Origin: Chrysomallon squamiferum
Taxonomy: Eukaryota > Mollusca > Gastropoda > Neomphalida > Peltospiridae
Length of the DNA stretch: 10,000 nt
Reading direction: 5' to 3'
Assembly: GCA_012295275.1 (NCBI GenBank)
Contig: CM022677.1
Span: 22,032,281-22,042,280, forward strand
Part shown: positions 8,292-10,000 of the stretch, piece after piece
Numbering within the stretch: position 1 is the stretch's first letter
Layout: each line of letters opens with the position of its first letter
Program-made: the position numbers and the translations under genes
Notes under the pieces: model-generated
Told to the model about the DNA's origin: nothing
What the model saw: the letters and a program-made list of their open reading frames with translations, nothing else
Databases searched by the model: none

Positions 8292-8460
8292 CTGTCCCAG
8301 GTACAGAACTCTGACCCAGTGATGTCTGTGTGAGTCTTCGTACAGCTCAACTGTGATGTCTGCCGTGAACGGCGGCCACGTTTCATCGTAGAGTCCGAAC
8401 GCCTCCAGCAGACAGATTATCATACTGTCGTGTGTCGAGTACAAGCACAGCTTCTTGTAG
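8292..8460 (-). CDS. ACP6: Internal catalytic exon of the ACP6-like histidine acid phosphatase
   Basis: The 169-nt exon holds one leading base plus 56 codons. It starts YKKLCLYSTHDSMIICLLEA, continues FGLYDETWPPFTADITVELY, and ends VLYLGQ. The STHD segment is the C-terminal His-Asp motif of histidine acid phosphatases (clade 2 histidine phosphatases), where the Asp acts as proton donor. The D.tWPPF..D.T.ELY block is the part that points to ACP6 rather than to prostatic or lysosomal acid phosphatases. The acceptor is TGTGTTGCAG just before 8460 and the donor is GGACAG|GTAAAC with GT at 8291-8290. It is entered in phase 2 and left in phase 0, joining directly to the exon at 7621. A candidate branch point TTTAC has its A at 8484, 24 nt upstream of the exon. 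The first 55 nt and the acceptor are duplicated 117 bp upstream (8523-8577). Upstream exons with the N-terminal RHG motif lie outside the window. Confidence 0.87.
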
Positions 8461-8522
8461 CTGCAACACAGAACAACACACAGTAAACACAGAACAAACA
8501 CAGAAACAACACACAGTAAACA

Positions 8523-8577
8523 CAGCAGACAGATTATCATACTGTCGTGTGTCGAGTACAAGCACAGCTTCTTGTAG
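8523..8577 (-). pseudogene. Duplicated 5' part of the catalytic exon with its acceptor
   Basis: This 55-nt segment is identical to the first 55 nt of the exon at 8460 (offset 117 bp). It encodes YKKLCLYSTHDSMIICLL including the His-Asp motif, and it is preceded on the transcript strand by the same TGTGTTGCAG acceptor. The flanking intronic 60 or so bases also match apart from a single extra A. The copy stops before EAFGLY and runs into minisatellite with no good donor. It is therefore either a dead fragment or an alternative 5' extension of the real exon. The 117-bp offset keeps the reading frame and there is no stop between the two copies. Confidence 0.85.
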
Positions 8578-8702
8578 CTGCAACACAGAAACAACACACA
8601 GTAAACACAGAAACAAACACAGAATAAACACAAAAACAACACAGAAACAAACACAATAAACACAAAAACAACACACAATAAACACAATAAATACAGAACA
8701 AA

Positions 8703-8717
8703 CACAGCTTCTTGTAG
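8703..8717 (-). pseudogene. Short copy of the exon edge and acceptor (third copy)
   Basis: The plus strand CACAGCTTCTTGTAG followed by CTGCAACACAG repeats the exon start and the acceptor. About 15 exonic nt are retained, and 20 if one mismatch is allowed. Its offset from the true acceptor (257 nt) is not a multiple of 3. Splicing here would read out of frame and meet a stop inside the 8523-8577 copy, at 8537-8539. Confidence 0.8.
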
Positions 8718-8754
8718 CTGCAACACAGTAAACACACAATAAACACAGAATAAA

Positions 8755-8769
8755 CACAGCTTCTTGTAG
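8755..8769 (-). pseudogene. Short copy of the exon edge and acceptor (fourth copy)
   Basis: The plus strand CACAGCTTCTTGTAG is followed by CTGTAACACAG, so the acceptor on the transcript strand reads CTGTGTTACAG rather than GTTGCAG. The offset from the true acceptor is 309 nt (103 codons), so it is in frame with the real exon. The encoded start is SYKKLCL, followed by Cys/Val/Phe-rich repeat translation. Confidence 0.8.
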
Positions 8770-9115
8770 CTGTAACACAGAAACACACACACAATAAACG
8801 CAGAAACAACACACAATAAACACAGAACACAGAATAAACACAAAAACAACACACAATAAACAACACAGAATAAACCCCAAAACACAGAATAAACACAAAA
8901 ACAACACACAATAAACACAGAATAAACACAGAAACAACACACAACAAACACAGAAACAAACACAGAATAAACACACAACACAGAAACAAACACACAATAA
9001 ACACAGAAACAAACACAGAAACACATAATAAACACAGAAACAACACACAATAAACACATTATTTCTTTTACATAGACATCCTCATGACAGAACACAAACA
9101 AAACACAATAATTTG

Positions 9116-9300
9116 TTTTACTGATAAAGAAAAATATCTGTTAATTTTATTATTTATTATTGTTGTTATTGTTATTATTACTGTTGTCGTTGTTGTTATT
9201 ATCATTATTCTTATTATGTTGTTGTTACTATTATTAGTATTATTATTATTAGTAGTAGTAGTAGTAGTAGTAGTATTGTTGTAGTTGTAGTTGTTGTCAA
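9116..9300. repeat. ATT/GTT/AGT compound microsatellite
   Basis: Plus-strand (ATT)n and (GTT)n with interruptions are followed by about eight AGT units (9250-9275) and a TTGTAG tract. It joins the donor-block array without a clear boundary, so the array's spacer repeats probably expanded from similar trinucleotide DNA. Confidence 0.8.
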
Positions 9301-9329
9301 TTACCTGGACTGTGTTACAGCTTGTTGCA

Positions 9330-9361
<32 letters not shown>

Positions 9362-10000
9362 CTGCTGTTGATGTAGTTGTAGTTGTTGTAGCTGTAGTTA
9401 ATTACCTGGACTGTGTTACATCTTGTTGCATGTAGTTGTTGTAGTAATTGTTGTTGTTGTTGTTGCTGTTGTTGATGTAGTTGTAGTTAATTTCCTGGAC
9501 TGGGTTACAGCTTGTTGCATGTAGTTGTTGTAGTTGTTGTTGTAGTTGTTGATGTAGTTGTTGTTGTCGTAGTTGTAGTTGTAGTTAATTACCTGGACTG
9601 TGTTACAGCTTGTTGCATGCATTTGTTGTAGTTGTTGTTGTAGTTGTTGATGTAGTTGTTGTTGTTGCTGTTGTTGATGTAGTTGTTGTTGTAGTTGTTG
9701 ATGTAGTAGTTGTAGTAGTTGTAGTTAATTACCTGGACTGTGTTACAGCTTGTTGCATGCATTTGTTGTAGTTGTTGTTGTAGTTGTTTGTTGTTGTTGT
9801 TGTTGTTGTTGATGTAGTTGTTGTTAATTTCCTGGACTGGGTTACAGCTTGTTGCATGTAGTTGTTGTAGTTGTTGTTGTAGTTGTTGATGTAGTTGTTG
9901 TTGTCGTAGTTGTAGTTGTAGTTAATTACCTGGACTGTGTTACAGCTTGTTGCATGCATTTTTGTTGTTGTTGTTGTTGTAGTTGTTGATGTAGTTGTTG
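9301..10000 (-). repeat. Donor-block tandem array with 337-bp higher-order repeat
   Basis: Seven copies of a block reading TTACCTGGACTGTGTTACAG plus CTTGTTGCATG on the plus strand start at 9301, 9402, 9491, 9589, 9729, 9828 and 9926. They are spaced 89-140 bp apart and separated by TTG/TAG/GATGTAG trinucleotide DNA. 9486-9624 recurs identically at 9823-9961, giving a 337-bp higher-order period. On the minus strand each block ends in CAG|GTAATT, except those at 9491 and 9828, which read CAG|GAAATT and share a second change (ACACAG to ACCCAG). The array runs off the right edge. Confidence 0.9.
9931..9956 (-). CDS. Possible 3' end of the preceding ACP6-like exon (or a copy of it)
   Basis: On the minus strand, ATGCAACAAGCTGTAACACA followed by GTCCAG ends at a good donor, CAG|GTAATT. 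Read so that the final AG completes a codon with the C that opens the exon at 8460, the frame is MQQAVTQS plus Ser, running into YKKLCLYSTHD without a stop. The donor phase (2) is what the downstream acceptor requires. The same 25-nt block recurs seven times between 9301 and 9956, so this copy may be a duplicate, with the functional exon body beyond position 10000. I see no acceptor for it inside the window, because the array simply continues upstream. The exon call rests on phase compatibility and the donor only. I cannot match MQQAVTQS to a known ACP6 segment with confidence. Confidence 0.35.

Larger units (their letters stand above)
8462..9060 (-). repeat. CA-rich minisatellite, about 22-bp unit
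   Basis: On the plus strand the array is built from variants of AATAAACACAGAAACAACAC plus AC, with units losing or gaining A, CA or ACA. On the transcript strand this reads as U/G-rich DNA with recurrent TTTATTG and TTTACTG (branch-point-like YTNAY) and TGTTGTTTCTGTG tracts. Outside the embedded exon-edge copies, no CT occurs on the plus strand, hence no AG on the transcript strand. There are also no stop triplets in any minus-strand frame. It most likely arose by repeated slippage or duplication of the sequence next to the acceptor of the catalytic exon. Confidence 0.9.
8461..9930 (-). other. Intron upstream of the catalytic exon, with both ends amplified
   Basis: If the donor at 9929-9928 or one further upstream is used, the intron ends at the acceptor 8462-8461. 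It holds a CA-rich minisatellite with exon-edge copies (8462-9060), a short unique stretch (9061-9115), ATT/AAC/TAG microsatellite DNA (9116-9300) and the donor-block array (9301 onward). The right-hand boundary depends on which donor copy is real, so only the acceptor end is firm. Confidence 0.5.

Noticed and set aside
8085-9101. A single 338-residue minus-strand open frame taken as one gene
   Set aside because: It is the catalytic exon plus read-through of stop-free minisatellite upstream and intron downstream. Only 8292-8460 shows family similarity, and canonical splice sites bound it.
9416-9959. Asn/Tyr-rich proteins starting MHATSCNTVQVINYNY
   Set aside because: They read through the donor-block array in a frame that does not fit the exon phase. 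The repeated composition comes from trinucleotide DNA.
8462-10000. CRISPR-like array (repeats with spacers)
   Set aside because: Units are not of constant length, spacers are simple-sequence DNA, and the setting is an animal intron.

Overview
This window looks like animal nuclear DNA, very AT-rich and crowded with microsatellites. A mollusc or another lophotrochozoan is my best guess. That guess rests on composition and on repeated AGAGTTAYTSCCCTT-like motifs near the left end, and it is weak. Nothing resembles a bacterial gene layout. There are no tRNA or rRNA genes and no CRISPR array that I can see.

The only gene I can support is on the minus strand, in the right part of the window. Two exons encode the C-terminal part of a histidine acid phosphatase that best matches lysophosphatidic acid phosphatase type 6 (ACP6). 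An internal exon (8460 down to 8292) carries the catalytic His-Asp pair and the WPPF...ELY block. The terminal exon (7621 down to 7484) carries RGC...LCSYEEFL and ends in a TAG stop. Both have canonical splice sites and matching phase 0 at their junction. A probable 3' edge of the preceding exon lies in the repeat array at 9301-10000, with a donor of the matching phase 2 type.

The most unusual structure is the intron upstream of the catalytic exon. Both of its ends have been tandemly amplified. Near the acceptor, the first 55 nt of the catalytic exon plus its acceptor are duplicated 117 bp upstream. 117 is divisible by 3 and the frame stays open, so use of the extra acceptor would add a second His-Asp segment in frame. 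Two shorter copies of the acceptor and exon edge follow, set in a 22-bp-like minisatellite (8462-9060) that has no AG dinucleotides on the transcript strand outside these copies. Near the donor, seven copies of an exon-end/donor block lie in a TTG/TAG array with a 337-bp higher-order repeat. Five donors are intact and two are broken by the same substitutions.

Region by region: 1-5545 has no recognisable gene. It is T-rich on the plus strand, with microsatellites, a degenerate 45-bp minisatellite, a 14-bp-stem hairpin, paired octamer motifs, ATTGGTC clusters and a perfect DR1 nuclear-receptor-like element. From about 5580 to 9100 the plus strand turns A-rich, and 5770-7483 is the likely ACP6 3' UTR, with a long CA repeat just after the stop codon. 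7622-8291 is an intron full of simple repeats, 8462-9930 is the amplified intron, and the array continues past the right edge. The polarity switch and opposed poly(A) signals at 5522 (+) and 5791 (-) suggest two transcripts ending tail to tail, but the plus-strand transcript is inferred only.
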